Source: JACMLX01 sp040384325
GTDB lineage: Bacteria > Gemmatimonadota > Gemmatimonadetes > Gemmatimonadales > Gemmatimonadaceae
Direction of reading: 5' to 3'
Assembly (NCBI GenBank): GCA_040384325.1
Contig: JAZKJL010000003.1
Span: 434,001-498,000 of the forward strand
DNA length: 64,000 nucleotides
In this document: piece after piece, positions 35,084 to 44,700 of the stretch
How the letters are laid out: each line of letters opens with the position of its first letter
Numbering within the stretch: the stretch's first letter is position 1
Notes under the pieces: model-generated
Told to the model about the DNA's origin: nothing
The model's database searches: none
What the model saw: only the letters and a program-made list of their open reading frames with translations
Translations under genes and position numbers: made by a program

Positions 35084-36228
35084 GTCACGGGCGCGACGCC
35101 GGTGCGGGCACTGGCGGGTGCCGCACCGGATGGCACGGCAGCGCGCAATCGCGGCATCACCAGCTCACCGAATCGACGGCACTCCTCGAGGTGCGGGTAT
35201 CCGGACAGGATGAAGGTGGAGATGCCGAGCGCCTGGTACGTGCGCAGCTTGGCCTCCACCTGCGCCGGGTCACCGACGATCGCGACGCCGACACCGGTAC
35301 GCGCGAGCCCGACACCGGCCCAGAGGTTGTCTTCGACGACCAGTGACGATCCCGACGCGAGTGCGCGCTGGCGTTGCTGCCCTTCCGAGTCGGCGCTGCC
35401 GGATGCGGCCACGAACGCGGCACGCACCGCCGGATCGATGCGGCTGATCAGGCGTTCGGCGGCTTGCCAGGCCTCGGCTTCAGTCTCGCGCACCACGACG
35501 TGTACGCGGAGCCCGATGCGCACGGTGCGACCTGCTGCCGCTTCCGCAGCGCGCATGCTCGCCACGCGCGCCGCGATCGCCGGCACCGTGTCACCCCAGA
35601 CCAGGTAGACATCGGCCAGCTCGGCGGCGATGCGCTGTGCGGGTGCACTGTGACCGCCGAAATAGATCGGGATCATGGGGTTCGGCTTTGGCGCCAGCAC
35701 CGCACCGGTGGTGCAATAGAAGATGCCCTCGTGATCCACCACCGGCTCCGTCCACAGGCGACGGAGCAGGTGCACGAACTCGTGCGTCCGTGCATACCGC
35801 GTGTCATGTGTCTCGGCATCGCCGTACATCGCATTCTCGGCCGGATTGGAGCCGGTGACGATGTTGATGCGCAGTCGGCCGGGGAACAGCGCGGCGGCGG
35901 TGGCGGCCATCTTGGCGAAGACCGCGGGATGGAACATGCCCGGGCGCACCGCCACCAGCAGCCCTGCGCCACGTGTCTGTGCCAGCGTGGCGATGGACGC
36001 CGTCCACGCATCGTGCTCGGCATGGAAGTTGGTCGCCGTGAGCAGGCTGCTGAATCCCATCTCGGCCGCTGTCTCCACCAGGCTGGCGAGATACGGCAGC
36101 GTCGGGCGACGATGTGGTCCGGCACCGAGGAACTCGCCATCGGCAGCGAGCTGGCAGAACCACAGCAGGTCGAGGGCGCCGTCGGCGGGCTGTTGCAGTG
36201 CAACGGACGGCAGGACGTCGGTCATCAT
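35080..36228 (-). CDS. LLM-class flavin-dependent monooxygenase (SsuD-like)
   Basis: This 382-aa flavoprotein begins at the ATG at 36228; a second ATG is adjacent. The (beta/alpha)8 luciferase-like fold shows LDLLWFCQLAADGEFLG, VRPGMFHPAVFAKMAATA, RLRINIVTGSNPAENAMYGD and IYFGGHSAPAQRIAAELAD, the pattern of alkanesulfonate monooxygenase SsuD and relatives. It uses reduced FMN from a separate reductase, which is not in the window. Linkage to an amino acid permease and an N-carbamoyl hydrolase rather than to a sulfonate ABC transporter suggests another substrate. First gene of the operon. Confidence 0.88.
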   Translation of the reverse strand: MMTDVLPSVALQQPADGALDLLWFCQLAADGEFLGAGPHRRPTLPYLASLVETAAEMGFSSLLTATNFHAEHDAWTASIATLAQTRGAGLLVAVRPGMFHPAVFAKMAATAAALFPGRLRINIVTGSNPAENAMYGDAETHDTRYARTHEFVHLLRRLWTEPVVDHEGIFYCTTGAVLAPKPNPMIPIYFGGHSAPAQRIAAELADVYLVWGDTVPAIAARVASMRAAEAAAGRTVRIGLRVHVVVRETEAEAWQAAERLISRIDPAVRAAFVAASGSADSEGQQRQRALASGSSLVVEDNLWAGVGLARTGVGVAIVGDPAQVEAKLRTYQALGISTFILSGYPHLEECRRFGELVMPRLRAAVPSGAAPASARTGVAPVT

Positions 36229-36256
36229 GGCAGGGCGGGGGACAACAGTGATACGG

Positions 36257-36277
36257 GTGGGTACGTATATATCCCAC
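36257..36277. promoter_or_regulatory. Possible operator in the divergent region
   Basis: GTGGG (36257-36261) and CCCAC (36273-36277) flank an AT-rich core TACGTATATAT, unusual in this GC-rich DNA. It sits 29 bp before the LLM start and about 60 bp before the PepSY start, so one regulator could control both divergent operons. A -10 like TATATA lies in the core on the minus strand. Confidence 0.35.
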
Positions 36278-36339
36278 GCGGGCACCGCGTCCAAACCGGC
36301 GCGCCTTCGGCACGCCTCACCATCGACCCCGGGCCGATC

Positions 36340-36882
36340 GTGCGCCTGAACGTCCTCACGCGTCGCATCCATTACTGGGTGACGCTCGGCATCGCGCTGC
36401 CCGTGGCCGTGATCATCGGCACCGGCGTGTTGCTGCAGGTCAAGAAGCAGTGGAGCTTCGTGCAGCCGGCGGAGATTCGCGGCACCGGCACCACACCGCA
36501 GATCGATCTCGAAGGGATCGTGGCAGCCGTGCGCACCGTACCGTCGCTGCGTGTCACCGGCTGGGATGACATCAAGCGCATGGACATCCGCGCCGATCGC
36601 GGGCTGGCGAAGGTCACCGTCGCCGGAGACTGGGAAGTGCAGGTGGATCTCGGCACCGGCAAGGTGCTGCAGACGGCGTACCGACGGTCCGACCTGATCG
36701 AGTCGCTGCATGACGGCTCGTTCTTCCTCGGCGACCTGAGCAAGCTCGGACTGTTCCTGCCGACCGGCGTCGCGCTCTGCGTGATGTGGCTGACCGGCCT
36801 CTGGATGTTCTGGCTGCCGTTCTCGGTGCGCCGGCGCCGCCGCGCGAATGCGGCGCGTGACGCCGCCGCCCACCACGCGTGA
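36340..36882 (+). CDS. PepSY-associated membrane protein
   Basis: This 180-aa protein is read from a GTG (MRLNVLTRRIHYWVTLGIAL). It has a transmembrane helix near residues 13-33, a PepSY-like periplasmic part (about 40-125, VTVAGDWEVQVDLGTGKVLQ) and a second helix (about 145-165, LCVMWLTGLWMFWLPF) with a basic tail. It resembles the small PepSY_TM proteins associated with iron or respiratory functions; His12 precedes the first helix. It overlaps the next gene by 4 bp (GTGA). Upstream in-frame codons lie opposite the LLM gene and are not used. Confidence 0.75.
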   Translation: MRLNVLTRRIHYWVTLGIALPVAVIIGTGVLLQVKKQWSFVQPAEIRGTGTTPQIDLEGIVAAVRTVPSLRVTGWDDIKRMDIRADRGLAKVTVAGDWEVQVDLGTGKVLQTAYRRSDLIESLHDGSFFLGDLSKLGLFLPTGVALCVMWLTGLWMFWLPFSVRRRRRANAARDAAAHHA

Positions 36883-38495
36883 GTCCTTCGCGCCGGCGGT
36901 TCGTGGCGTCGGGCAGCGTGCTGCTGCTCGGTGCCGCCTTGCCGTCCGTGCACCTGCGCCGGCGTGATGATGACGACGTGGTGCTGCGCGGTGGCACGGT
37001 GTTCGATGGCAGTGGCAGCGAGGGGCGTGAGGCGGACGTCGCGATCCGCGGGGACCGCATCACTGCGGTCGGTTCCTCACTCGACCGGCGCGGCGCGATC
37101 GAGATCGACGTGCGCGGCCTGGCGGTGGCGCCCGGCTTCATCGACATCCATTCGCACGGCGACGGATCGCTGGCGGCCGACCCGCGCGCGGAGTCGGTGA
37201 TCCGGCAGGGTATCACGACGATCGCGGTGGGCGCCGACGGCAGTTCCCGCGCATCGGGTGCGGAGCGCGACGGCTTCGCCGCACTCTTCGATCGCCTCGA
37301 CCGGCTGCGACCCGCACCGAACGTGGCGTCGATGGTGGGGCTCGGGACGGTGCGCGGTCGCGTGGTGGGCAACACCGATCGCCGCGCCACCGCCAGCGAA
37401 TTGCGCACGATGACGGCGATGGTGGAGCGTGCGCTGGTCGAGGGTGCGTGTGGCGCATCGTCGGGCCTCGAATACACACCGGGGGCGTTCGCGACCGTGG
37501 ACGAACTGGTGGCGCTCTGTCGGCCGCTGGCGGCGCGTGGGCTGGTGTACGCCACGCACATGCGCAACGAGGACGACCGTCTGCTTGAGGCGATCGACGA
37601 ATCGATCGCGGTGGCGCGTGGCGCGCGCTGCGGCTTGCAGGTGTCGCACCTCAAGACGCAGGGCCCGCGCAACTGGAAGCACCTCGACACCGTGTTCGCG
37701 CGCATCGACGCGGCGCGCGCGTCGGGAGTGGACGTGATGTTCGATCGGTATCCGTACCTGGCCTACGCCACGGGACTGACGAACCTGTTCCCGGTGTGGA
37801 GTCGCGATGGCGGCACTGCGGCGTTCCTCGCGCGACTGCAGCAGCCGGCGGTGGCGGCGCGCATCGAAGCCGAGACGCGCGCCAAGATCGAGCTGCTGGG
37901 TGGATGGGACAACGTGCAGGTGACGTCGGTACGCAACGCGCCGGATCGCGCGGCGGAGGGGAAGCGACTGGGCGCGTGGGCGACGCAGGTGAAGCAGGAG
38001 CCATATGTCGCGCTGCTGGGCCTCATCCGCCGCAACCAGGCCAGTGTGGACATGGCGGGCTTCGCGATGAGCGAGGACAACCTCGTGCGCATCCTGGCCC
38101 ATCCGCAGGGCATGGTGTGCACCGATGGCGGTGCGTTCGCGATCGACGGCCCGACGCGGCGCGGCAGTCCGCATCCGCGCGGTGCCGGCAGCTTCCCGCG
38201 AGTGCTCGGTCGCTACGTGCGCGAGCGACAGGTGCTCACGTTGCCCGATGCCATCCGCCGACTGACGTCGGTGCCGGCCGATCGCCTCCGCTTGCGTGAC
38301 CGCGGTCGCCTGCGGGTGGGTGCCTTTGCCGATCTGGTGGTCTTCGATCCGGCGCGGATTGCGGACACCGCGACGTTCGAGCGTCCATTCGCCTATCCCG
38401 TCGGCATCAACGTGGTGGTGGTGAATGGACGCGTGACGCTGCGCGATGGCCAGCGGAGCCGCGCGCAGACGGGACGTGCGCTGCGCGCCGGCTGA
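36879..38495 (+). CDS. N-acyl-D-amino-acid deacylase (D-aminoacylase family amidohydrolase)
   Basis: This 538-aa metal-dependent amidohydrolase is read from a GTG. The N-terminus SPSRRRFVASGSVLLLGAA is Tat-like, suggesting periplasmic export. The catalytic barrel has IDIHSHGD (metal His pair), YATHMRNED, QVSHLKTQGPRNW and VCTDGGAFAIDGP (metal Asp), and the D-aminoacylase segment PRGAGSFPRVLGRYVRE. The last 60 residues close the small beta-domain (GVFADLVVFDP-type, here GAFADLVVFDP). It frees D-amino acids from N-acyl derivatives. It faces the M20/permease/LLM operon across a 110-bp divergent region. Confidence 0.88.
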   Translation: MSPSRRRFVASGSVLLLGAALPSVHLRRRDDDDVVLRGGTVFDGSGSEGREADVAIRGDRITAVGSSLDRRGAIEIDVRGLAVAPGFIDIHSHGDGSLAADPRAESVIRQGITTIAVGADGSSRASGAERDGFAALFDRLDRLRPAPNVASMVGLGTVRGRVVGNTDRRATASELRTMTAMVERALVEGACGASSGLEYTPGAFATVDELVALCRPLAARGLVYATHMRNEDDRLLEAIDESIAVARGARCGLQVSHLKTQGPRNWKHLDTVFARIDAARASGVDVMFDRYPYLAYATGLTNLFPVWSRDGGTAAFLARLQQPAVAARIEAETRAKIELLGGWDNVQVTSVRNAPDRAAEGKRLGAWATQVKQEPYVALLGLIRRNQASVDMAGFAMSEDNLVRILAHPQGMVCTDGGAFAIDGPTRRGSPHPRGAGSFPRVLGRYVRERQVLTLPDAIRRLTSVPADRLRLRDRGRLRVGAFADLVVFDPARIADTATFERPFAYPVGINVVVVNGRVTLRDGQRSRAQTGRALRAG

Positions 38496-38546
38496 GGCCG
38501 GACGACGATCGGGCGCGCGCACCACGTCGGCGCGCGGGCGATTCCG

Positions 38547-39701
38547 CTACGGCTTGCCGCCGGTCATCAGCACGCCGTCGACTGAACCGAAATCATCGGC
38601 GACGGGCGCGAGGTTGGCCGGTTGCTGCCATGCGCCTTCGTTGATGCGCACCGACACCCGCCAGGTGCCGGCAGCCGGCGCGGCACCGCAGTCGAAGTAG
38701 CGAGTGCCGCGCGGCTGGCAGGTGCGCGGTTGCCACGCCGTGAAGTCACCGCGCAACTCGACGCGGTACGTCGGCATCGGACCGGCATCGATCACCAGCG
38801 ACGTGTTCTCGACGCGCAGCGCCGGCAGGGCGGTGGTGCGGCGCGTCGGTGCGGAGAGGAGTCGACGCCCTTCCACGCGCAGTCCGAGCAGCGCGCTGCG
38901 ACCCGCCGGCACGCCGGAGCGCACGTCGGGCAAGCGTTGCACTCCACCCACGAAGAGCGAAAGACCGCGCGTGGTCTGGAGCGTGAACGAGAGTTGCGGA
39001 CCGATGCGGGTGCCACGCACGCCACTCTCCACCGCGCGCAGTGCCAACGAGGCGTCGGCGCGCAGGCGACTGCGTTCCCAGATCATGCGCGGCGTGAGGT
39101 CCAGCACCTGTGACTGCAGTGACGATGCGCTGGCTTCCCGGCTGCCGATCTGCTGCTGCAGGGCCAACGGACGCTGCGCATTGGTGTAGGTGGCGTCGAG
39201 CACCACCGACAGCGGGCCGCGCGACCGCACGCCGGTGGCGCCGACACTCATGTCGCGCCACCATGTGCCGTCGTAACTCAGTCGCCCGACGTTCAACGAC
39301 AGCACTCCGGTGCTGCGCGCCGAGCTGGCGCGCCATTCGGCGCCCACGTCGCCGTGCAGCGTGTGCAGCAGTCCACTGGTCTTGAGCACCTGCCCGTTGC
39401 CGGTGATCCGCACGTTGCGCACCGCCGGGCTGCGCACGAAACCCGTGCCGAGGAACGACTGCCACATCGGCGTGCCCGTGGCCAGCACCGCGCCGGCGCC
39501 GATGGTCGCATCGCGGGCGCTGAGGGTGGCGACGGGTGCGATGTAGAATGCCGCGCCGCTGCGCACCATCGGCTGCTCGATGGCGGCGGCGCCGGTTTCG
39601 ACGCTGCCGGCCAGGCGCGCGCGCTGCTGCGCTGCCATCGGCAGTGCAGGCAGCAGCGCGAGTGCGCCGGCGAGGAATCGAACGCGCGACAGTGGCAGCA
39701 T
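38547..39701 (-). CDS. Secreted beta-barrel-like protein with C-terminal CBM48/glycogen-binding-like domain
   Basis: This 384-aa protein has a signal peptide (residues 1-24, ending PMAAQ) and a long region of amphipathic strands resembling an outer-membrane barrel (about 30-305). The last 75 residues form a CBM48/AMPK-glycogen-binding-like domain: YRVELRGDFTAWQP, a disulfide-capable TCQPRGTRYFDC, GTWRVSVRINEGAWQQP and ADDFGSVDGVLMTG. It is the last gene of the ECF sigma operon, 2 bp after the helical protein. A role in binding or sensing an alpha-glucan at the cell surface is inferred from that domain only. Confidence 0.65.
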   Translation of the reverse strand: MLPLSRVRFLAGALALLPALPMAAQQRARLAGSVETGAAAIEQPMVRSGAAFYIAPVATLSARDATIGAGAVLATGTPMWQSFLGTGFVRSPAVRNVRITGNGQVLKTSGLLHTLHGDVGAEWRASSARSTGVLSLNVGRLSYDGTWWRDMSVGATGVRSRGPLSVVLDATYTNAQRPLALQQQIGSREASASSLQSQVLDLTPRMIWERSRLRADASLALRAVESGVRGTRIGPQLSFTLQTTRGLSLFVGGVQRLPDVRSGVPAGRSALLGLRVEGRRLLSAPTRRTTALPALRVENTSLVIDAGPMPTYRVELRGDFTAWQPRTCQPRGTRYFDCGAAPAAGTWRVSVRINEGAWQQPANLAPVADDFGSVDGVLMTGGKP

Positions 39702-39703
39702 GC

Positions 39704-40351
39704 TCAGGGTGGCTTGCTGCCGCTCAGTTGCCCGACACCCGGTCCACGTGGACCATCGGCGGTGCCGGTCACGCCGGCTGCACCGGCGCCACCGACGAGG
39801 CGTGTCAGGCGGTCGTTGAGTGCCGCATCGGGTGCCATGCCGCTGGCCACGTCGCGGGCCAGGTCATCGGCCACGGCCAGCAACGTGCTCGCCGCCACCT
39901 GCCGTTCGATCAGCGAACGGGTGGCGCGCACCGCCTGCTCATGCGTCACGCCGCGGCGCACGAGCCGGATCACGAACAGGAAATACGGTTCCGCCGACTG
40001 GCGTCCGGCGGCGGTGCGGATGATGCGCAGTGCCGGAGCACTGATGCCCACCGACAACGCTTCAGCGCCGGCATGCAACTCCGGCACGCTCACGGTCGGG
40101 GCCAGCAGCCGCGCGACCGAGTCGACCCGTGCGGCGAGCAGCACCACCGCGTCGGCGATGCGCACCTGCGAGGCGCCCTTGGCCGTGCCCTCGGCCACCT
40201 TGGCGCGCAGCAGGTCTGTCGGCAGGCCACGACGATCGAAGTCGCGCACGGTGGCGTCGATGCGATCGAGTGCGGCGCGATCGGCGTCGCCCTGTGCACG
40301 CAGCGGCGCCGCCAGCAGCGCAAGCGCGACGAGCACCGCGGCGCGCCTCAT
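39704..40351 (-). CDS. Unrecognised exported helical protein in ECF sigma operon
   Basis: This 215-aa protein has a signal peptide (residues 1-20, ending PLRAQG). The mature part is largely alpha-helical (ALDRIDATVRDFDRRGLPTDLLRAKVAEG; ADAVVLLAARVDSVARLL; RATRSLIERQVAASTLLAVADDLARDVA) and ends in a Gly/Pro-rich tail. There are no cysteines or recognised motifs. Its start overlaps the CBM48 membrane protein by 4 bp, so a joint function with it is likely. Confidence 0.65.
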   Translation of the reverse strand: MRRAAVLVALALLAAPLRAQGDADRAALDRIDATVRDFDRRGLPTDLLRAKVAEGTAKGASQVRIADAVVLLAARVDSVARLLAPTVSVPELHAGAEALSVGISAPALRIIRTAAGRQSAEPYFLFVIRLVRRGVTHEQAVRATRSLIERQVAASTLLAVADDLARDVASGMAPDAALNDRLTRLVGGAGAAGVTGTADGPRGPGVGQLSGSKPP

Positions 40352-40917
40352 GGCGCCTCGCTGACGACGAGTTCCGATCCGGTCACGCCGAAGTCGCGAT
40401 CCTCGACGCGGTCGCGCGCCGGATCGGGTTCGAAGCGACGTCCATCGACCAGGAACGCATACACGTATCGCCCCGGCGGCAGCAGCGTTGTGAGGCGCCA
40501 GTGCCCATCGGCGCCACGCTGCATGCGGCTGGCGCTGCGCGACCAGTTGTTGAAGTCACCGAGCACCTGCACCGAGCGCGCACCGGGCGCATCGAGTTCG
40601 AAGACGATCGGGCGCGCGCGGGTCGCGAGCACGGGGGTCACGTTGACGGTCGGCAGCACATCCGAGGTCGGCGCACCGGCAAACTCCGCCCGCGGAGCGT
40701 CGGTGCGTCGCGACGCGAGGAGCGTCGCAAGCACGCCGACGACCAGCACTGCAGCCGCGCGCATGGCCCAGGTGCCGGCGCGTGCGGCAGGCGCGTTGGC
40801 GAGGACCGCACGTGCCGCCACCAGCGCCACCTCGTCACGCGACGGCGCCGGGGTGGCCCGCATCGCATCGACGGCCGCGTCGAGGCGTGCCTGCCCGGAC
40901 GAGAGCTGCTCAGTCAT
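40348..40917 (-). CDS. Bitopic protein with cytoplasmic anti-sigma-like tail and extracytoplasmic CBM48 domain
   Basis: This 189-aa protein has a cytoplasmic N-terminus of about 48 residues, one transmembrane helix (about 49-68, AMRAAAVLVVGVLATLLASRR) and a C-terminal CBM48/AMPK-glycogen-binding-like domain (about 95-180, VFELDAPGARSVQVLGDFNNWS, then GRYVYAFLVDGRRFEPDP). Gene position directly after the ECF sigma gene with an 8-bp overlap is where anti-sigma factors sit. The tail lacks the zinc-binding HxxxCxxC motif of ZAS anti-sigma factors, so it would be a different type. Glycan sensing by the outer domain is an inference. Confidence 0.7.
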   Translation of the reverse strand: MTEQLSSGQARLDAAVDAMRATPAPSRDEVALVAARAVLANAPAARAGTWAMRAAAVLVVGVLATLLASRRTDAPRAEFAGAPTSDVLPTVNVTPVLATRARPIVFELDAPGARSVQVLGDFNNWSRSASRMQRGADGHWRLTTLLPPGRYVYAFLVDGRRFEPDPARDRVEDRDFGVTGSELVVSEAP

Positions 40918-41509
40918 CGTTCGCCTCCGTCATCAGCATGGCGCGGACGGCGTCCATCGCACGCTTCGCGCGCATCTTGCACGCCGAGACGCCGACGCCG
41001 GTGATCTCGGCGATGGCGTCGTAGCTGAACCCTTCGACGTGGTGGAGCAGGAACGTCTCCCGCTGCGCAGCCGGCAGGGTGGCGAGCGCTCGGTAGACGC
41101 GAGCCACGTCATCCCGCGTGCTGGTGCTGAGCAGGGCGTCGATGGAGTGGTCGCGCAGCTGATCGTCGAGGGGCTGGGCGCGCAGGTGCCAGCGGCGCAG
41201 GCGCAGCCGAAGAGAGCGACAGCAATTGGCGAGGATCGTGAAGTACCAGCTCTCGAACGAGCGGCTGGCGTCGTAGCGCGGCAGGGCGCGATAGGTGCGG
41301 ATCCACGCCTCCTGCACGATGTCATCCACGTCGTCGCGTGTCCCTCCCGTCATCTGTGCGGCGAAGCGCAGCGCCCGCGGCTGGATCCTCTCGACCAGAG
41401 CAGCGAAGGCGCCGGCCTCGCCGTCGCGCGCGCGCAGAGCGAGCACATCCGCCGGCGAGTGGGCGATCGCGGCGGCGCGGTCGGGACGGAGTGGACTGGG
41501 AACGGTCAT
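40910..41509 (-). CDS. ECF-family RNA polymerase sigma factor
   Basis: This 199-aa sigma factor has region 2 (about residues 30-95, with DDVDDIVQEAWIRTYRALPRYD and FESWYFTILANCCRS) and region 4 (about 135-190, LPAAQRETFLLHHVEGFSYDAIAEITG followed by a recognition helix VSACKMRAKRAMDAV). There is no C-terminal extension. It leads a four-gene operon and is divergent from the SusC-SusD operon, which it may regulate, as ECF sigma/anti-sigma pairs often do in Bacteroidota. A TATATC -10-like hexamer lies 24 bp upstream of the start. Confidence 0.9.
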   Translation of the reverse strand: MTVPSPLRPDRAAAIAHSPADVLALRARDGEAGAFAALVERIQPRALRFAAQMTGGTRDDVDDIVQEAWIRTYRALPRYDASRSFESWYFTILANCCRSLRLRLRRWHLRAQPLDDQLRDHSIDALLSTSTRDDVARVYRALATLPAAQRETFLLHHVEGFSYDAIAEITGVGVSACKMRAKRAMDAVRAMLMTEANDD

Positions 41510-41729
41510 CAGGCGCGGTGGGGGACGAGAGAGATATACCGGCTTACCTGAGCACGGCGCGAGCGGTCACCACGCCGCGCACCGTCCTGGCGACGGGCTG
41601 CAGGGCGCTGCGCGGTCGATTGCCCGGCTCGGCACGCAGACGTATCGTTGTCCCCCGAATCCCTACGGGCGGCGAACTGCGCTGCCCGGTCGAGAGATCG
41701 GCTCGCTCTGTCCGTCCCGGAGGACGTGC

Positions 41730-44700
41730 ATGACTGCTCCTTTTGTTCGCCGCGCGGTGTGCGCCCTGACGCTGCTGGCAGCGCCGCTGGGGCTCCACGC
41801 GCAAGCTGCGACGGGTACCGTTCGCGGCAAGGTCACCGAGGCCTCCACGTCACGTGGCCTCGCCGATGCCCAGATCCAGGTGGTCGGCACGCGCGTGGGG
41901 ACCATCAGCCAGGCCAGCGGCGAATATTCGCTGGTGAACGTGCCCGTCGGTGCGCGCGTGATCCAGATCCGGCGCATCGGCTTCCAGCCGGTCAATCGCA
42001 CCGTGCAGGTCGTCGCCGGCAGCACCGTCACGGTCGATGCGGCACTGAGCGTGAGCGCGATCAACCTTTCGGAAGTGGTGGTGACCGGCACCGCGTCGCC
42101 GACCGAGCGTCGCCGGGTAGGCACCAGCATCGCCACGGTGGACTCGACGGTGGTGTCGAAGGCGCAGGCGGTGACGGTGGACCAGGCGCTGCAGGGCAAG
42201 ATCGCCGGCGCGCAGATCACGCAGAATTCCGGTGGCCCGGGCGGTGGTGGCATCTCGGTGCGCCTGCGCGGCACCAACAGCTTCATCTCCGGATCCGACC
42301 CGCTCTACATCATCGATGGCGTGATCGTGGACAACGGTTCGGCGCAGCTGGCCGACCTCGGTGGCCGCTCGAATCCGCAGAACCGGCTGGCCGACATCAA
42401 CCCCGCCGACATCGACCGCATCGAGATCATCCGCGGTGCCGCAGCGGCCGCGTTGTACGGCTCGCGCGCCAACAACGGCGTGGTGCAGATCTTCACCAAG
42501 CGCGGCCTGATCGGCAAGCCGCGCGTCACGTTCTCCACCCGCATCGCGTCGAACGAGCTGCGCGAACAGCAGCCGTTCAACTTCTATCCGTACGACGTGA
42601 ACGGCCTGCCGAGCCCACGCTTCAACGTGCAGGACGCGATCTTCCGCCGATCACCGACGTATGAGCAGAACCTGACCGTGGAAGGTGGCAACGACGCCAC
42701 GCGCTACTTCGTCAGCGTCAACAACACGGAAGACCAGGGCATCATCCGCAGCACCGAGTCGCGCCGGCAGGGTGCACGCCTCAACCTGCAGCAGCAGCTG
42801 TCGTCGTCACTGATCGCGAACGTGAGCACGAACTTCATCAACACGCGCAACCAGTTCCAGGCGTTCGGCGAACAGAACGACTACGGCATCATGGGTTCGC
42901 TGTTCTTCGCGCCCACGCAGACCGACTTCCGCCCGGTGAACGGCATCTACCCGCTACCGCCGGCGCTGGGCACCAACCCGCTGCTGGCAATCGCGCGCAT
43001 CCGCAATCCGCAGACGATCAACCGATTCATCGGCTCGGCCAAGCTGACCTGGACGCCGGTGCCGAAGCTGCTGGTGGACTACACCGCGGGGCTCGACAAC
43101 GCTGCCTTCGAACAGCGGCAGTTCATTCCGCGTGGCGCGGTGCTTGGCACCGGTCCGCTGAGCACCGGCCAGTCGCAGTCGGTGGTGCAGAACACGCGCG
43201 TGGTGAACCAGGACCTGGTGGCGTCGTACTCTTGGAACCCGGGCAGCACCTACGAACTGAAGACGACCGGTGGCCTGAACTACACGCAGCAGACGATCAA
43301 CCTCACGCAGTCCGGCGCCAACGGTCTGGCGCCGGTGGGCGAACTGGTGAACGCCGGCTCGGTGCCCTTCGCCACGCAACGCCTGACGCAGCTGCGCACG
43401 CTCGGCTTCTTCGGGCAGCAGGAATTGGCGGCGTGGAACAAGCTGTTCCTGACTGCCGCCGTGCGCTTCGACGCCTCGAGCACGTTCGCGCCGGCCGAGC
43501 GGTGGCAGGCGTTCCCGAAGCTCTCGGCGTCGTACGTGCTGCGCGAGAACGAGCCGGGGCTGCTAAACAGCGTGCGGCTGCGTAGTGCGCTCGGATGGGC
43601 GGGTAGCCAGCCGGGTGCCACCAACGCGTATTCGCAGTACGTGCTGTTCGCCAACAGCGCCTTCGGTGGTCGGCCGGGTTTCGTGAACGACGTCACCTTC
43701 GGAAACGAAAGCCTGAAGAACGAACGGGCGCGCGAGTGGGAACTGGGGACGGAGATCGGCGCATTCGGCGGGCGCGTCGGCCTCGAAGCGACGTACTACG
43801 ATCGCCTCGTCTCCGACCTGCTGTTCTTCCGGCCACTGCCCACCAGCACCGGCTTCTCGCGCCAGTTCTCGCCGATCGGCACGATGAGCAACAAGGGCAT
43901 CGAGCTCTTGGTGAAGACGGTGAACGTGGATCGGCCCAACCTGCGCTGGGAATCGACGGTCACGTACACCCGCAACCGGAACATGGTCGAGAGCCTCGAC
44001 ATCCTCGACTTCCAGAGCGCCGGCGGGTATCCGAACCGCATCCGCGCCGGTGAGCCGGTGGGTGTGTTCTATGGCTCGTACGCGGCGCGCAACTGCCAGA
44101 CCGGCGCGCTGCTGCTCGACTCGCTGGGCCGCTACCGCCGCAGCAACCAGACCGCCGACATGGGTAACGCTGCCCAGCGCGTGGCGATCAGCGGTGGCAC
44201 CTGCAACGACTCGCTGAACAAGGTGATCGGCGACCCGAATCCGTCGTGGCTTGGCTCGCTCCTGAACGAGTTCACGATCGGCAAGAAGCTGCGCATCCGT
44301 GGCCTCTTCGACGGCAGCTTCGGCAACGACATCCTGAACCTCTCCACGCGCGCGCAGAACGCCGGCATCGCCAGCAACAGCAAGGAGTACGAGCGCGAGC
44401 TGCTCCCGTACGGCGACCCGCGCAAGCTGGCGCCGAACTTCAATGGCCGCACGCAGGGCATCTTCGAGTACTGGATCGAGGACGGCAGCTTCGTCAAGCT
44501 GCGCGAACTCTCCGCCAGCTACATGGTGGACGTGGCGCCGCTGCGGAAAGTGTTCCGCGATGGCGTGGAGCTGACCGTCTCCGGCCGCAACCTGTGGGTG
44601 TGGACGAAGTACAGCGGCTTCGATCCCGAGGTGACCGCCTTCGGCACCAACGCCGGTGGACTCGGCTCGGTGCAGACGACGGCCGCCGATCGCGGCATCG

